DNA from: Moritella sp. F3
GTDB lineage: Bacteria > Pseudomonadota > Gammaproteobacteria > Enterobacterales > Moritellaceae
NCBI RefSeq assembly: GCF_015082335.1
Contig: NZ_BLRL01000011.1
Span: 1 to 64,000 of the forward strand
DNA: 64,000 bases
Reading direction: 5' to 3'
In this document: piece by piece, positions 29,523-40,012 of the stretch
How the letters are laid out: each line of letters starts with the position of its first letter
Position numbering within the stretch: position 1 is the stretch's first letter
Notes under the pieces: generated by a model
The model's input: the letters and a program-made list of their open reading frames with translations, nothing else
What the model was told of the DNA's origin: nothing
The model's database searches: none
Position numbers and translations under genes: made by a program

Positions 29523-30977
29523 TTAAGGACGATATACTTTTACGTTACCGTAGCCTTTTTCGATCAGGTATAGCGCTTGCAGCTTACTCATCACACCGCG
29601 ATCACAGTATAATAAGTAAGTTTTGTCTTGATCTAACTCGCCAAACTGGTTGCCAAGTTTGAAGAAAGGCATGTGCTTAACTTCAAGTCCATTCACTTCA
29701 AGCGGTGAATCTTCAACTTCATCGATACTACGAATATCTAAGATCACTTCGTTTGCTGCAATTTCAGTTACTGCTTCAACATCGCTTACTTGCTCTTGTG
29801 TTTCTTCTGCAATTTGACGGATATCCATCACATTTGCAGCCATCACCACTTGATCAATCAAGCTCATGTCAAATTTAGCTTCTTCCGCTTCGATCTTCTC
29901 TTTCACTGCTTTAACTGTTGGCTTGTTTGAGATAACACCACAGTATTCAGGAATTGTTTCAGAGAATTCAGCTGTACCAATTTTACGTGCCGTATCAATG
30001 ATGTCTTGCTTATCAGCAACAATCAATGGACGTAAGATCAAAGTATCGGTTACTGAATCGATTAATGATAAGTTACGGATAGTTTGGCTTGATACTTGGC
30101 CTACTGCTTCACCAGTCACTAACGCTTCAATACCTAAACGCTCAGCAACTTTAGATGCAGCACGCATCATCATACGTTTTAGTACCACACCCATTTGCGA
30201 GTTATCTACTTTTTCTAAGATCTCTGCAACAATAGGATCGAACGGTACGCTAACAAATTTAACTTTGTGTGATGAGCTATATTTGTTCCACAAGAAGTAT
30301 GAAATTTGCTTCACACCAATCTCATGCGCATCGCCACCAAGATTGAAGAAACAGAAATGCGTACGACTACCACGTTTAATCGTTAAGTAGCTTGATACCG
30401 CCGAATCAAAGCCGCCTGACATTAATGATAGAACATCTTCTTGTCCAGCCATTGGGAAACCACCCAGACCTTCGTGGCGTTCAGTCACTAAATAAAGCTT
30501 TTCGTGTTCAACTTCAATTTTAATTGTTTCTTGTGGTTTTCTTAGTTTAACGCCAGCGGCATCAGTATGCTGATTTAAGCCACCGCCAACATAGCGTTCT
30601 AAGTCAATCGAAGTAAAGTCATGTTTACCATTACGTTTTGCACGTACACAGAATGTTTTACCCGCAAGCAAGTCTTTATAAACAGGCAATGCTTGTTGGA
30701 AAATATCATCAAGATCGGTAAAAGTAGATTCGTGTACTTCTAATGAATGGGCAATACCCGGAGTATTTTTTAATACTTCACGATAAAATTCGCGGTTTTT
30801 ATCACTGTCGTCGGTAGTACGAACAACAATTTTATCCCATTCTAGGATCACGCGCGCATGTTCGTCTTCACGACGTAAAATATTACGTAAACTCGACTGC
30901 AGCATTTTACTAAAACGCTGACGTACGGATTTACTTTTCATCATTACTTCTGGGAATATTTTTACAATAAATTTCAT
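29523..30977 (-). CDS. thiI: tRNA 4-thiouridine synthase ThiI
   Basis: Transfers sulfur to U8 of tRNA, giving near-UV sensitivity, and to ThiS for thiamine thiazole synthesis. Domains in order are NFLD/THUMP (about residues 1-165), the PP-loop SGGFDSAVS near residue 183, and a C-terminal rhodanese domain with the active cysteine in [11 protein letters not shown]. From the ATG at 30977, which follows AGG at seven bases, the product has 484 residues (E. coli 482). The longer frame from 31001 lacks support. The rhodanese extension marks the E. coli-type bifunctional form. Confidence 0.96.
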   Translation of the reverse strand: MKFIVKIFPEVMMKSKSVRQRFSKMLQSSLRNILRREDEHARVILEWDKIVVRTTDDSDKNREFYREVLKNTPGIAHSLEVHESTFTDLDDIFQQALPVYKDLLAGKTFCVRAKRNGKHDFTSIDLERYVGGGLNQHTDAAGVKLRKPQETIKIEVEHEKLYLVTERHEGLGGFPMAGQEDVLSLMSGGFDSAVSSYLTIKRGSRTHFCFFNLGGDAHEIGVKQISYFLWNKYSSSHKVKFVSVPFDPIVAEILEKVDNSQMGVVLKRMMMRAASKVAERLGIEALVTGEAVGQVSSQTIRNLSLIDSVTDTLILRPLIVADKQDIIDTARKIGTAEFSETIPEYCGVISNKPTVKAVKEKIEAEEAKFDMSLIDQVVMAANVMDIRQIAEETQEQVSDVEAVTEIAANEVILDIRSIDEVEDSPLEVNGLEVKHMPFFKLGNQFGELDQDKTYLLYCDRGVMSKLQALYLIEKGYGNVKVYRP

Positions 30978-31076
30978 GGTTTTGCCTACATCATAGTTCA
31001 AACAAACAGTTGGCCCAGCATTTCATCGCGCTGGGTGTTTAGCTGATATATTCGATTAACTTAAATCAAAATAAAA

Positions 31077-31105
31077 AACGGGCGCATCTTTTAGATGAGC
31101 CCGTT
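31077..31105 (-). terminator. Terminator of the ligB-like gene
   Basis: AACGGGC-G-CATCT pairs with AGATG-A-GCCCGTT around a three-base loop, with one mismatch. On the minus strand it runs into six T. It lies 49 bases after the ligase stop. Confidence 0.85.
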
Positions 31106-31153
31106 CCTGTTGCTGGTCAGCAGTATACTCAAAATGCCTAAATATGCAAGATG

Positions 31154-32410
<1,257 letters not shown>

Positions 32411-32632
32411 TCATACTACTCAGTATGATAAAGATAATGGAAGTGCTCTGATTAATTTGATAGCGGGGCAATGAAACGTCGAGGAGAGTAAGTTTCAAGT
32501 ACTGTTTATGGGGCTACATCACAGATTAAAGACTCAATTAATACATATTGACGAGGCTTATTTATAAGGTTCATTTACAGGATTTTTTACAATGCTTTTT
32601 ACAATATTTATACCATGTATTATTGAACTTGC

Positions 32633-32661
32633 TTAACCATCAACTACACTAAGGTTATAAT
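32633..32661 (+). promoter_or_regulatory. Candidate promoter for the small gene at 32692
   Basis: TTAACC (32633-32638), a 17-base spacer and a perfect -10 TATAAT (32656-32661) lie 30 bases before the ATG. The rest of the gap back to the ligase gene is AT-rich and holds two copies of TTTTTACAAT near 32585 but nothing else I can name. Confidence 0.55.
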
Positions 32662-32691
32662 TCCCCAAGTTCTGGTTTGAGAGGTATTACC

Positions 32692-32925
32692 ATGCAACTT
32701 TCCGATATCAAAAGCATGTATCACAGACATGAGTTAGTCGAAGCAATTGTGGAGCCATCATTGGTTGCTAATGGCTGGATAGTGGAATTTAAGTCCGATA
32801 ATGGCGATATCATTCCACTCACCGACTTTAGTGGTCACGAGAAGTGTTACCGAAATTTGGATATTGCGACAGCAACGGCACAGCAGGTCGGATTTCCAAA
32901 CGTCAGAATAGGTGAGATGTTCTAA
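32692..32925 (+). CDS. Small protein of unknown function (77 residues)
   Basis: A 77-residue soluble protein beginning MQLSDIKSMYHRHELVEAIV. A middle segment GWIVEFKSDNGDIIPLTD looks like a short beta-sheet, and an AATAQQVGF-like helix lies near the end. I do not recognise a family with confidence. The ATG at 32692 follows a GAGAGG at seven bases; the frame start at TTG 32677 overlaps that ribosome site and is rejected. A good promoter lies just upstream. It stands alone between the ligase gene and the YbeL-type gene. Confidence 0.7.
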   Translation: MQLSDIKSMYHRHELVEAIVEPSLVANGWIVEFKSDNGDIIPLTDFSGHEKCYRNLDIATATAQQVGFPNVRIGEMF

Positions 32926-33074
32926 CAGTTATATCACTATAATCACTTGCCAAGCCTACAGTACTAACATCACCGACGATGGTCAGCTTTAAGCTAAACT
33001 GACCATTTATGTATTCACGCCTTCACCTTCTATATTAAGCTGAAAAAGTTAAGGGTAAAAATTAAGATAAGCAA

Positions 33075-33581
33075 TTAAGGTGCAAAACCTTCACGCATAA
33101 ACTCGTCGCCGTCGCAACTTGCACAAGAAAGGACTGTGGCTGGATGGAATAGCTCTTTTTGATAACCACAACGTACACACGTCAGTAAACCAAAACCAAC
33201 TTCGTCACCGGTAGTATAGCGGCCTTGATGTACTAAATCATCACCAACCTCAGTCCATTCTACTTGAGTTTTGTCGGTAATAGATGCCAAAGCACTCCAA
33301 GTTATTTTGTCCCAGGCTTGATACCAGGCCGACAACTTGAAGCTACTGACACTCGTCTGATAATCTTTATTCAGCTCACCCATATCATGGCGGATATAGG
33401 CGGATGCTTCCGTTAATTCTTTTTTAGTTAAATCCCCAGCAGCACCTAAGTAAGCTTCAGCTTTAAGTACAAATCGTTGTGTAAAATCATTACCCATAAA
33501 TTGTTTCCTCCCCTTATAGCTCAGAGGGTGTACAGATAAGTAACGAACGGTGTTTTGATATTGAGTATTGAGCTTAGCCAT
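33075..33581 (-). CDS. ybeL: YbeL-type zinc-ribbon protein (DUF1451)
   Basis: A 168-residue cytoplasmic protein with a helical N-terminal part and a C-terminal zinc ribbon, CVRCGY...CASCDG (two CxxC pairs about residues 136-155). That arrangement and length are those of E. coli YbeL, whose role is unknown. In E. coli ybeL is divergent from leuS as well, which supports the call. No partner gene shares its strand here. Confidence 0.88.
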   Translation of the reverse strand: MAKLNTQYQNTVRYLSVHPLSYKGRKQFMGNDFTQRFVLKAEAYLGAAGDLTKKELTEASAYIRHDMGELNKDYQTSVSSFKLSAWYQAWDKITWSALASITDKTQVEWTEVGDDLVHQGRYTTGDEVGFGLLTCVRCGYQKELFHPATVLSCASCDGDEFMREGFAP

Positions 33582-33911
33582 ATAAACCTCCGAATTAATG
33601 TAATAACCGTTAACTGGTATTTATTAATAAAACGTCATCTATATTGATCTGTAAACACGATCCACATCCAGCAATAACTTACACTTTGTAAACATAAAAC
33701 AGCTATTGCTATAGCTTAAGTATATGCCAAAATGCCCAGCCAACAAGCGGTCTGCATCACATAGTTTCCTTGTAAAAGCGGCGGTTCTGCATTATCAGTC
33801 AGGAAATCTTATCGCTATCTGCAAATGAAACTTGTTGCCCTCTCTGTGCTAAGGTATTCTATGGCAAAATTTTGTTTCTAAATCCTACCAAGAACAGACT
33901 GGATATTACCC
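33582..33911. other. 330-base divergent region between ybeL and leuS
   Basis: It contains the promoters of both genes. For leuS there is TTGTTG (33832-33837), a 17-base spacer and TATTCT (33855-33860), 51 bases before the ATG. No open reading frame with a ribosome site, RNA gene, T-box or repeat is apparent. Gram-negative leuS genes normally lack a T-box. Confidence 0.5.
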
Positions 33912-36503
33912 ATGCAAGAACAATATACTCCAAGCAGTATCGAACCTCAGGTTCAACAACACTGGCACGAAAATAAGACATTCGAAGTACATAACGACGA
34001 AACGAAAGAAAAATTCTACTGCTTGTCTATGTTCCCATACCCAAGTGGTCGCCTGCACATGGGCCATGTACGTAACTATACAATTGGTGATGTGATTGCA
34101 CGTTTCCAACGTATGCAAGGCAAAAACGTATTACAACCTATCGGTTGGGATGCATTTGGTCTACCAGCTGAAAATGCAGCAATCAAGAACAACACTGCAC
34201 CTGCGCCTTGGACATATGAAAACATCGACTACATGAAAGGTCAGCTAACGTCTTTAGGCTTTGGTTATGACTGGAACCGTGAAATCGCAACATGTACTCC
34301 AGAATACTACCGTTGGGAACAAGAGTTCTTCACTAAACTTTACAGCAAAGGCTTGGTTTACAAGAAGACTTCATCAGTTAACTGGTGTCCAAACGATGAA
34401 ACTGTACTTGCTAACGAACAAGTAAATGACGGTTGCTGCTGGCGTTGTGATACCCCGGTAGAACAAAAAGAAATTCCACAGTGGTTCATTAAGATCACTG
34501 AATATGCAGACGAGCTACTATCATCTATTGATGATCTTGACGGCTGGCCTGAGCAAGTTAAAACGATGCAACGTAACTGGATCGGTCGCAGCGAAGGCAT
34601 CGAACTAGACTTCGCCGTTGAAGGTCAAAGTGACGAGCTAAGCAAATTATCTGTATACACAACACGTCCAGACACAGTAATGGGTGTTACGTATGTAGGT
34701 ATCGCAGCAGGTCACCCACTTGCAGAGCAAGCAGCATTAACAAACCCAGCACTAGCAGAATTCAACCTTGAATGTAAAAACATGAAAGTGGCTGAAGCTG
34801 ATCTAGAAAAAATGGAAAAGAAAGGCATGGCTACTGGCCTATACGCTATTCATCCATTAAATGGTCGTAAAGTACCTGTATACGTAGCAAACTTCGTATT
34901 AATGGGTTACGGCACTGGCGCTGTTATGGCGGTTCCTGCTCATGACCAACGTGACTATGAATTCGCAACAAAATACGGCATCGATATCGTACCTGTAATC
35001 AAACCTAGCGATGGTAGCGAGCTAGACGTATCTGAAGTAGCATTCACTGAAAAAGGTGTATTGTTTAACTCAGGTGAATTCGACGGTTTAGAATTTGGCG
35101 CAGCAGTAGATGCAATCGCAGCTAAATTAGAAGCAAATGGTCAAGGCACCAAGAAAGTTAACTTCCGTCTACGTGACTGGGGTGTTTCTCGCCAACGCTA
35201 TTGGGGTGCTCCAATCCCGATGTTGACACTTGAAGACGGTTCAGTTGTACCAACACCTGCAGACCAACTTCCAGTGATCTTACCTGAAGACGTGAAAATG
35301 GACGGCATTCAAAGTCCTATTAAAGCGGATTTAGAGTGGGCTAAAACAACATACAACGGTCAACCTGCACTACGTGAAACAGATACTTTCGATACCTTCA
35401 TGGAATCGTCTTGGTATTATGCACGTTACTGTAGCGCAACATCAGAAACTGAAATGCTTAACCGCGAAGATGCAAATCATTGGTTACCAGTAGATCAGTA
35501 TGTTGGTGGTATTGAACACGCATGTATGCATTTATTATATGCACGTTTCTTCCATAAATTGCTACGCGATGAGCAAATGGTTGATAGCAACGAACCGTTC
35601 AAACGTCTACTTTGTCAAGGTATGGTACTTGCTGATGCATACTACTACACTAACGAAAACGGCGGCCGTGTTTGGGTTTCTCCATTAGATGTAACTGTTG
35701 AGCGTGACGAAAAAGGTCAACCAACTAAATACATCGACAATGAAGGCAATGAACTTGTTTATACTGGCATGACTAAAATGTCTAAGTCTAAAAACAACGG
35801 TATTGACCCACAAACAATGATCGAACGTTTTGGTGCTGATACAGTACGTCTATTCATGATGTTTGCAGCACCAGCTGACCAAACCCTAGAATGGCAAGAC
35901 TCGGCAGTAGAAGGCGCGCACCGTTTCCTACGTCGTATTTGGACGCTAGCTTACAACCACATCAGTAAAAGTGACGTTGTAGCGTTAGATGTTGCAGCGC
36001 TTAACGGTAAACAAAAAGAGCTACGTCGCGAGATCCATAAAACAATTGCTAAAGTATCTGATGATATCGAACGTCGTCAAACGTTCAACACTGCAATCGC
36101 ATCAGTTATGGAACTAATGAACAAGCTAACTAAAGCACCTCAAGAAGCAGAGCAAGATCGCGCTCTACTTCAAGAAGCATTAGTTGCTGTTGTTCGTTTA
36201 CTTGCACCAATTACTCCGCATATCTGTTTTGAACTGTGGAACAAGTTAGGTCAAGAAGGCAACATCGATGAAGCACTTTGGCCAGTAGCAGATCAAGCAG
36301 CAATGGTTGAATCTGAAAAACTAATCATTGTACAAGTGAACGGTAAACTGCGTGCTAAATTAACAGTACCAGCCGACGCAACACGTGAATCTGTTGAAGC
36401 ATTAGCAAATGCAGATGAGAACGTAACTAAGTTCACTGACGGCAAAACAGTACGTAAGGTAATTTTCGTACCAGGTAAACTACTGAACATTGTAGCCAAC
36501 TAA
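33912..36503 (+). CDS. leuS: Leucyl-tRNA synthetase
   Basis: Charges tRNA-Leu with leucine; class I synthetase. The HIGH motif appears as HMGH ([15 protein letters not shown], residues about 41-55) and the KMSKS motif as [10 protein letters not shown] near residue 621. The editing (CP1) domain with TTRPDT near residue 248 and the [15 protein letters not shown] segment is complete, so mischarged tRNAs can be hydrolysed. Its 863 residues match E. coli (860). It starts the long plus-strand block, but a terminator follows it. Confidence 0.98.
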   Translation: MQEQYTPSSIEPQVQQHWHENKTFEVHNDETKEKFYCLSMFPYPSGRLHMGHVRNYTIGDVIARFQRMQGKNVLQPIGWDAFGLPAENAAIKNNTAPAPWTYENIDYMKGQLTSLGFGYDWNREIATCTPEYYRWEQEFFTKLYSKGLVYKKTSSVNWCPNDETVLANEQVNDGCCWRCDTPVEQKEIPQWFIKITEYADELLSSIDDLDGWPEQVKTMQRNWIGRSEGIELDFAVEGQSDELSKLSVYTTRPDTVMGVTYVGIAAGHPLAEQAALTNPALAEFNLECKNMKVAEADLEKMEKKGMATGLYAIHPLNGRKVPVYVANFVLMGYGTGAVMAVPAHDQRDYEFATKYGIDIVPVIKPSDGSELDVSEVAFTEKGVLFNSGEFDGLEFGAAVDAIAAKLEANGQGTKKVNFRLRDWGVSRQRYWGAPIPMLTLEDGSVVPTPADQLPVILPEDVKMDGIQSPIKADLEWAKTTYNGQPALRETDTFDTFMESSWYYARYCSATSETEMLNREDANHWLPVDQYVGGIEHACMHLLYARFFHKLLRDEQMVDSNEPFKRLLCQGMVLADAYYYTNENGGRVWVSPLDVTVERDEKGQPTKYIDNEGNELVYTGMTKMSKSKNNGIDPQTMIERFGADTVRLFMMFAAPADQTLEWQDSAVEGAHRFLRRIWTLAYNHISKSDVVALDVAALNGKQKELRREIHKTIAKVSDDIERRQTFNTAIASVMELMNKLTKAPQEAEQDRALLQEALVAVVRLLAPITPHICFELWNKLGQEGNIDEALWPVADQAAMVESEKLIIVQVNGKLRAKLTVPADATRESVEALANADENVTKFTDGKTVRKVIFVPGKLLNIVAN

Positions 36504-36534
36504 GTTAGAAACTTAACAACAAACTTCAGTAACG

Positions 36535-36570
36535 AACACTGTTAAGGAACGATGTTTAATTAACAGTGTT
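36535..36570 (+). terminator. First hairpin after leuS
   Basis: AACACTGTTAA (36535-36545) pairs perfectly with TTAACAGTGTT (36560-36570). No T-run follows, so it may stabilise the 3' end and not terminate by itself. Confidence 0.5.
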
Positions 36571-36584
36571 AACTGACTAATTGT

Positions 36585-36634
36585 AAGCCCTATATTCTGC
36601 TTTTATTCTTATAGTAGTGTATAGGGCTTTTTTG
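36585..36634 (+). terminator. Terminator after leuS
   Basis: AAGCCCTATA (36585-36594) pairs with TATAGGGCTT (36620-36629), followed by a T-run. The 25-base loop is large, so it may let some transcripts read into lptE. Confidence 0.75.
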
Positions 36635-36690
36635 TTTTTCGATTACGTGTAAAATTAACCACAATTAACTTATCTATTTTGTAGGCAAAA

Positions 36691-37359
36691 ATGAGCGCAT
36701 CGGCACTGACTCCACGTTTTATTCGACTAATTTGCATCTTCTTAGTAACTGCAGTGCTTGGCGGCTGCGGCTTCCATTTAAAAAATGGCAGCGGAATTCC
36801 CCCTGAATTACGAAATCTAACCTTAGTATCGAGTAAGTATTCCGATCTCACTCGCCTAATCAAAAAAGAATTACGCTACAACCAAATTAATCTCGTTGTA
36901 CCGACAGTCACGAGCACGGAATCGCTAACCACAGAAAGTGATAACACCTCAGATGATATGAGTGAAGATTCAACCCAAACTAAAATTACTGCGATGGATC
37001 CAGCATTATTAAACTCGCAAACACCGATACTCCGAATCATGTCCGAAAGCACCGGCTCACGTACTGTATCACTCTACTCTGACGCCACGGCTGCGGAATA
37101 TGAACTCAGCTACGTCCTCAAAATGGAAGTGCGCTTGCCAAATCAAGACCCTCAGTATTTTACTGTTGCACTGCAGCGTGACCAGTTAAATAACTCGCAA
37201 GAAGCACTTGCCCGTTCACGTGAAGCTGAATTATTAACTCGAGAACTACGTGAAGCAGCGGCACAACAGGTTGTTCGTACACTAAGCCAAGTTGTTATTA
37301 ACCCACAAACAACTGGCGATCGCGATGAAGAACCAGCTATCATATTTGAAGCTAACTAA
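36691..37359 (+). CDS. lptE: LPS assembly lipoprotein LptE
   Basis: Plugs the LptD barrel in the outer membrane and helps place LPS on the cell surface. A lipoprotein signal with lipobox LGGC (Cys26) is followed at once by GFHLKNGSGIPPELRNLTL, the LptE family start. A low-complexity acidic stretch (about residues 70-95, TESLTTESDNTSDDMSEDSTQT) is an insert compared with E. coli LptE (193 residues). Its stop overlaps the holA start by one base (TAATG). Order leuS-lptE-holA-nadD as in E. coli. Confidence 0.93.
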   Translation: MSASALTPRFIRLICIFLVTAVLGGCGFHLKNGSGIPPELRNLTLVSSKYSDLTRLIKKELRYNQINLVVPTVTSTESLTTESDNTSDDMSEDSTQTKITAMDPALLNSQTPILRIMSESTGSRTVSLYSDATAAEYELSYVLKMEVRLPNQDPQYFTVALQRDQLNNSQEALARSREAELLTRELREAAAQQVVRTLSQVVINPQTTGDRDEEPAIIFEAN

Positions 37360-38396
37360 TGCGCGTTTATCCAGAACAGCTCGATCAGTACTTAAAAACT
37401 GAAATCAAACCCTGCTATTTAATCTTTGGCGAAGAACCATTGTTAAAAATGGAAGCCATTGAGCAGATTAAAATAGCCGCTAAAAAAGTCGGCTTTGATG
37501 AACACCATAAATTTCACGCCGAACCAACCATGGATTGGCCTAGTGTGTTTAATGCATGCCAATCCATGTCGCTGTTTTCTAGCCGTCAGACAGTTGAACT
37601 CATTTTTGACAAACGACCGACAAAAGAAGACATAAGCCAACTTAATGATTTATTTAAGCTGCTTAACCCTGATCTGATTATCATCATCAGCGGCCCTTAC
37701 TTAACCAAAGCACAACAGAATGCCAAGTGGTTTACGCAGTATTTCAAAAATGCGCTGTTCATCCCTGTCGGCCATCCTGAAGGACGTTTTTTTGCTAACT
37801 GGATGCGCCATCGTCTAAAACGCGCCAACCTTGAAGCACAAGCAGATGTGATCACCCTACTTTGTCGTAGTTTTGAAGGTAATTTATTAGCCGCTAAGCA
37901 AGAGATTGATAAATTATCCCTGCTCCATCCAGGTCAAACGCTTACCTTAGCGCAGCTACAAGCATCGATTACCCAGCACTCACACTTTAGTAGCTTTCAG
38001 CTGGTTGATGCGCTACTTGCCGGTAAAGTAAATCGAGGTCAACGGATCCTGCAGCAATTACAGGCTGAAGGTGTTGATCCGATTATCATCAACTGGGGAC
38101 TAAACAAAGAAATTAATCAGCTTTATCATTACAGCTTGATGCAACAGCAAGGCCTATCTGTTATCGACGAAATGAAAAAGCAGCGCTTATGGACTGGCCG
38201 CCAGCAGATTATTAACGCCTGCTTGAGCCGGTTATCACTAAGTAAAATTGAACAAATGTTAGTACTTTGTTCTAGTGTTGATAGCGCGATCAAAACCAGT
38301 ACCAGTATTGATCCTTGGTTGTCATTACAAATGTTAAGTATCAGTTTCGCTGACTCGACCTTGCTTCCAAATTTTCACCATTCCGAAATCAAATAG
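37359..38396 (+). CDS. holA: DNA polymerase III delta subunit
   Basis: Clamp-loader subunit that opens the beta clamp. The 345-residue protein shows the conserved N-terminal YLIFGEEPLL (residues about 20-29). The clamp-binding region with SLFSSRQ lies near residue 70 and FFANWMRHRL in the middle. The remaining AAA+-like domain lacks a usable Walker A, as is normal for delta. Coupled to lptE by a one-base overlap. Confidence 0.94.
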   Translation: MRVYPEQLDQYLKTEIKPCYLIFGEEPLLKMEAIEQIKIAAKKVGFDEHHKFHAEPTMDWPSVFNACQSMSLFSSRQTVELIFDKRPTKEDISQLNDLFKLLNPDLIIIISGPYLTKAQQNAKWFTQYFKNALFIPVGHPEGRFFANWMRHRLKRANLEAQADVITLLCRSFEGNLLAAKQEIDKLSLLHPGQTLTLAQLQASITQHSHFSSFQLVDALLAGKVNRGQRILQQLQAEGVDPIIINWGLNKEINQLYHYSLMQQQGLSVIDEMKKQRLWTGRQQIINACLSRLSLSKIEQMLVLCSSVDSAIKTSTSIDPWLSLQMLSISFADSTLLPNFHHSEIK

Positions 38397-38453
38397 TTGC
38401 CGAGATATAGACACTAAATGATTTTTTAACTTTATTCTTAACGACGGTTAGCT

Positions 38454-39104
38454 ATGACTGATTTCATCCCCTCACGTGCCATTGGTATTTTAGGCGGTAC
38501 ATTTGATCCTATTCATAATGGTCATCTGCGCCCTTGTTTAGATTTATTGCAGCAACTTAATTTAGCAGAAGTGAGGTTGATGCCGAATCATATTCCACCA
38601 CACCGCGAGGCGCCGGGCTCTAGCTCTGCACACCGCTTAGCAATGGCACAGCTAGCTGTTGCGCAGTGCGATGAATTAAGTGTCGATACCCGAGAGTTAA
38701 ATCGTACAACACCGTCTTATACTATCGACACCTTGATTGAGCTCGCCGCAGAGAATCCGCGTACTCCCGTGTGCTTTTTAATCGGTCTTGATTCACTCAA
38801 TAGTTTACATACTTGGCACCGCTGGCAAGAGCTGCTCAGCTATTGTCACCTCGTCGTGAGCTATCGCCCAAACTATAAATTAACATTGGCGCCTGAAGTG
38901 CAAAGAATATTTGAACAAGTACAAACAACTAATGTCGAAGACTTACAACAGCAAAAACAGGGGCGTATATTGCTCTGGCCAAGTACGCAGTTAGAAATAT
39001 CGGCAACTCGGATCAGACAGTTGATTGCGCAGCAGCAAAATCCACAATATCTGCTACCTGATAATGTGTTGTCATATATACATAAACATAACTTGTATAA
39101 GTAA
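38454..39104 (+). CDS. nadD: Nicotinate-nucleotide adenylyltransferase
   Basis: Forms deamido-NAD from nicotinate mononucleotide and ATP, a universal NAD step. The nucleotidyltransferase motif GGTFDPIHNGHL lies at residues 14-25 and the ISATRIR motif near the C-terminus (about residue 182). At 216 residues it matches E. coli NadD (213). It is 57 bases after holA. Confidence 0.96.
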   Translation: MTDFIPSRAIGILGGTFDPIHNGHLRPCLDLLQQLNLAEVRLMPNHIPPHREAPGSSSAHRLAMAQLAVAQCDELSVDTRELNRTTPSYTIDTLIELAAENPRTPVCFLIGLDSLNSLHTWHRWQELLSYCHLVVSYRPNYKLTLAPEVQRIFEQVQTTNVEDLQQQKQGRILLWPSTQLEISATRIRQLIAQQQNPQYLLPDNVLSYIHKHNLYK

Positions 39105-39160
39105 ACTACAAGAGATAATAGCTCAGAAACAAGCTAGGTATATATTTAGCCATTATACAC

Positions 39161-39169
39161 TGTTATAAT
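39161..39169 (+). promoter_or_regulatory. Extended -10 promoter candidate for rsfS
   Basis: TGT-TATAAT (39161-39169) is a perfect -10 with the extended TGn element, 36 bases before the rsfS TTG. There is no good -35, as is common for extended -10 promoters. It could start the rsfS-rlmH-mrdAB part of the block. Confidence 0.5.
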
Positions 39170-39205
39170 TCGCGGTTAACTCGATAAAGTTCCTCTGGAG
39201 GACCC

Positions 39206-39535
39206 TTGCAAACTTCTGAACTGCAAGCATTTGTACTAGACAAAATTGAAGACATGAAAGCCCGTGACATCCAAGTTATTGATGTTAAGGGTAAATCACC
39301 AGTAACAGATCTAATGATCGTATGTACTGGCACATCTAAAACTCACGTTAAATCAATTTCTAACCACCTTTACCTTGAAGCTAAAAGTCACGAAGTATAC
39401 GTGATGGGCATTGAAGGTACGGAAGATAGTGAATGGGTTTTAGTTGATATGGGTGATGTAGTTGTACACATCATGCAACAACAAACACGTGATCTTTACC
39501 AATTAGAACAACTTTGGCAGTCTGTAGGGGCATAG
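39206..39535 (+). CDS. rsfS: Ribosomal silencing factor RsfS
   Basis: Binds L14 on the large ribosomal subunit and blocks joining of subunits when nutrients run short. The 109-residue protein has [28 protein letters not shown] and [19 protein letters not shown], both typical. The start codon is TTG at 39206, five bases after a strong GGAGG. No ATG lies in the right place. rlmH begins four bases after the stop. Confidence 0.95.
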   Translation: MQTSELQAFVLDKIEDMKARDIQVIDVKGKSPVTDLMIVCTGTSKTHVKSISNHLYLEAKSHEVYVMGIEGTEDSEWVLVDMGDVVVHIMQQQTRDLYQLEQLWQSVGA

Positions 39536-39539
39536 TCAA

Positions 39540-40010
39540 ATGAAGATTCAGCTAGTTGCTGTTGGCACCAAAATGCCTGCATGGGTAGAAACAGGGTATA
39601 AGGAATATACACGTCGATTCCCTAAAGATATGCCTTTCGAATTACTTGAGATCAATGCTGGTAAGCGTGGTAAAAACGCTGATATCAAGCGGATCTTAGA
39701 GTTGGAAGGTGTAAAAACGATGCAAGCGATCCCGAAAGGAAATCGTATCGTGACTCTGGAGGTTACCGGTAAACCTTGGACGACTGAACAACTAGCCGTT
39801 GAACTAGATAAGTGGAAGCATGATGGTCGTGACGTTAGCCTGTTAATTGGCGGCCCAGAAGGACTTGCACCAGAATGCATCGCGGCATCAGAACAACGCT
39901 GGTCATTGTCACCGCTAACCTTACCACATCCGATGGTACGAGTAGTTGTGGCCGAGGCGTTGTATCGCGCTTGGAGCGTAACAACAAACCATCCTTATCA
40001 TAGAGAGTAA
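39540..40010 (+). CDS. rlmH: 23S rRNA (pseudouridine(1915)-N3)-methyltransferase RlmH
   Basis: SPOUT-class methyltransferase that modifies pseudouridine 1915 in helix 69 of assembled ribosomes. The knotted SAM site [12 protein letters not shown] (about residues 101-112) and the C-terminal [27 protein letters not shown] are diagnostic. The length of 156 is close to the 155 of E. coli. It sits directly between rsfS and mrdA. Confidence 0.97.
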   Translation: MKIQLVAVGTKMPAWVETGYKEYTRRFPKDMPFELLEINAGKRGKNADIKRILELEGVKTMQAIPKGNRIVTLEVTGKPWTTEQLAVELDKWKHDGRDVSLLIGGPEGLAPECIAASEQRWSLSPLTLPHPMVRVVVAEALYRAWSVTTNHPYHRE

Positions 40011-40012
40011 TA

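Noticed and set aside
32677-32691. TTG start for the small gene at 32692
   Set aside because: It would place the first codons on top of the GAGAGG ribosome site that serves the ATG at 32692.
32979-33006. ATGGTCAG...CTGACCAT inverted repeat between the 77-residue gene and ybeL
   Set aside because: Eight-base arms with a 12-base loop and no T-run; too weak to call a terminator.
33582-33911. Possible T-box or leader peptide before leuS
   Set aside because: No leucine-rich short frame and no T-box sequence; Gram-negative leuS usually lacks them.
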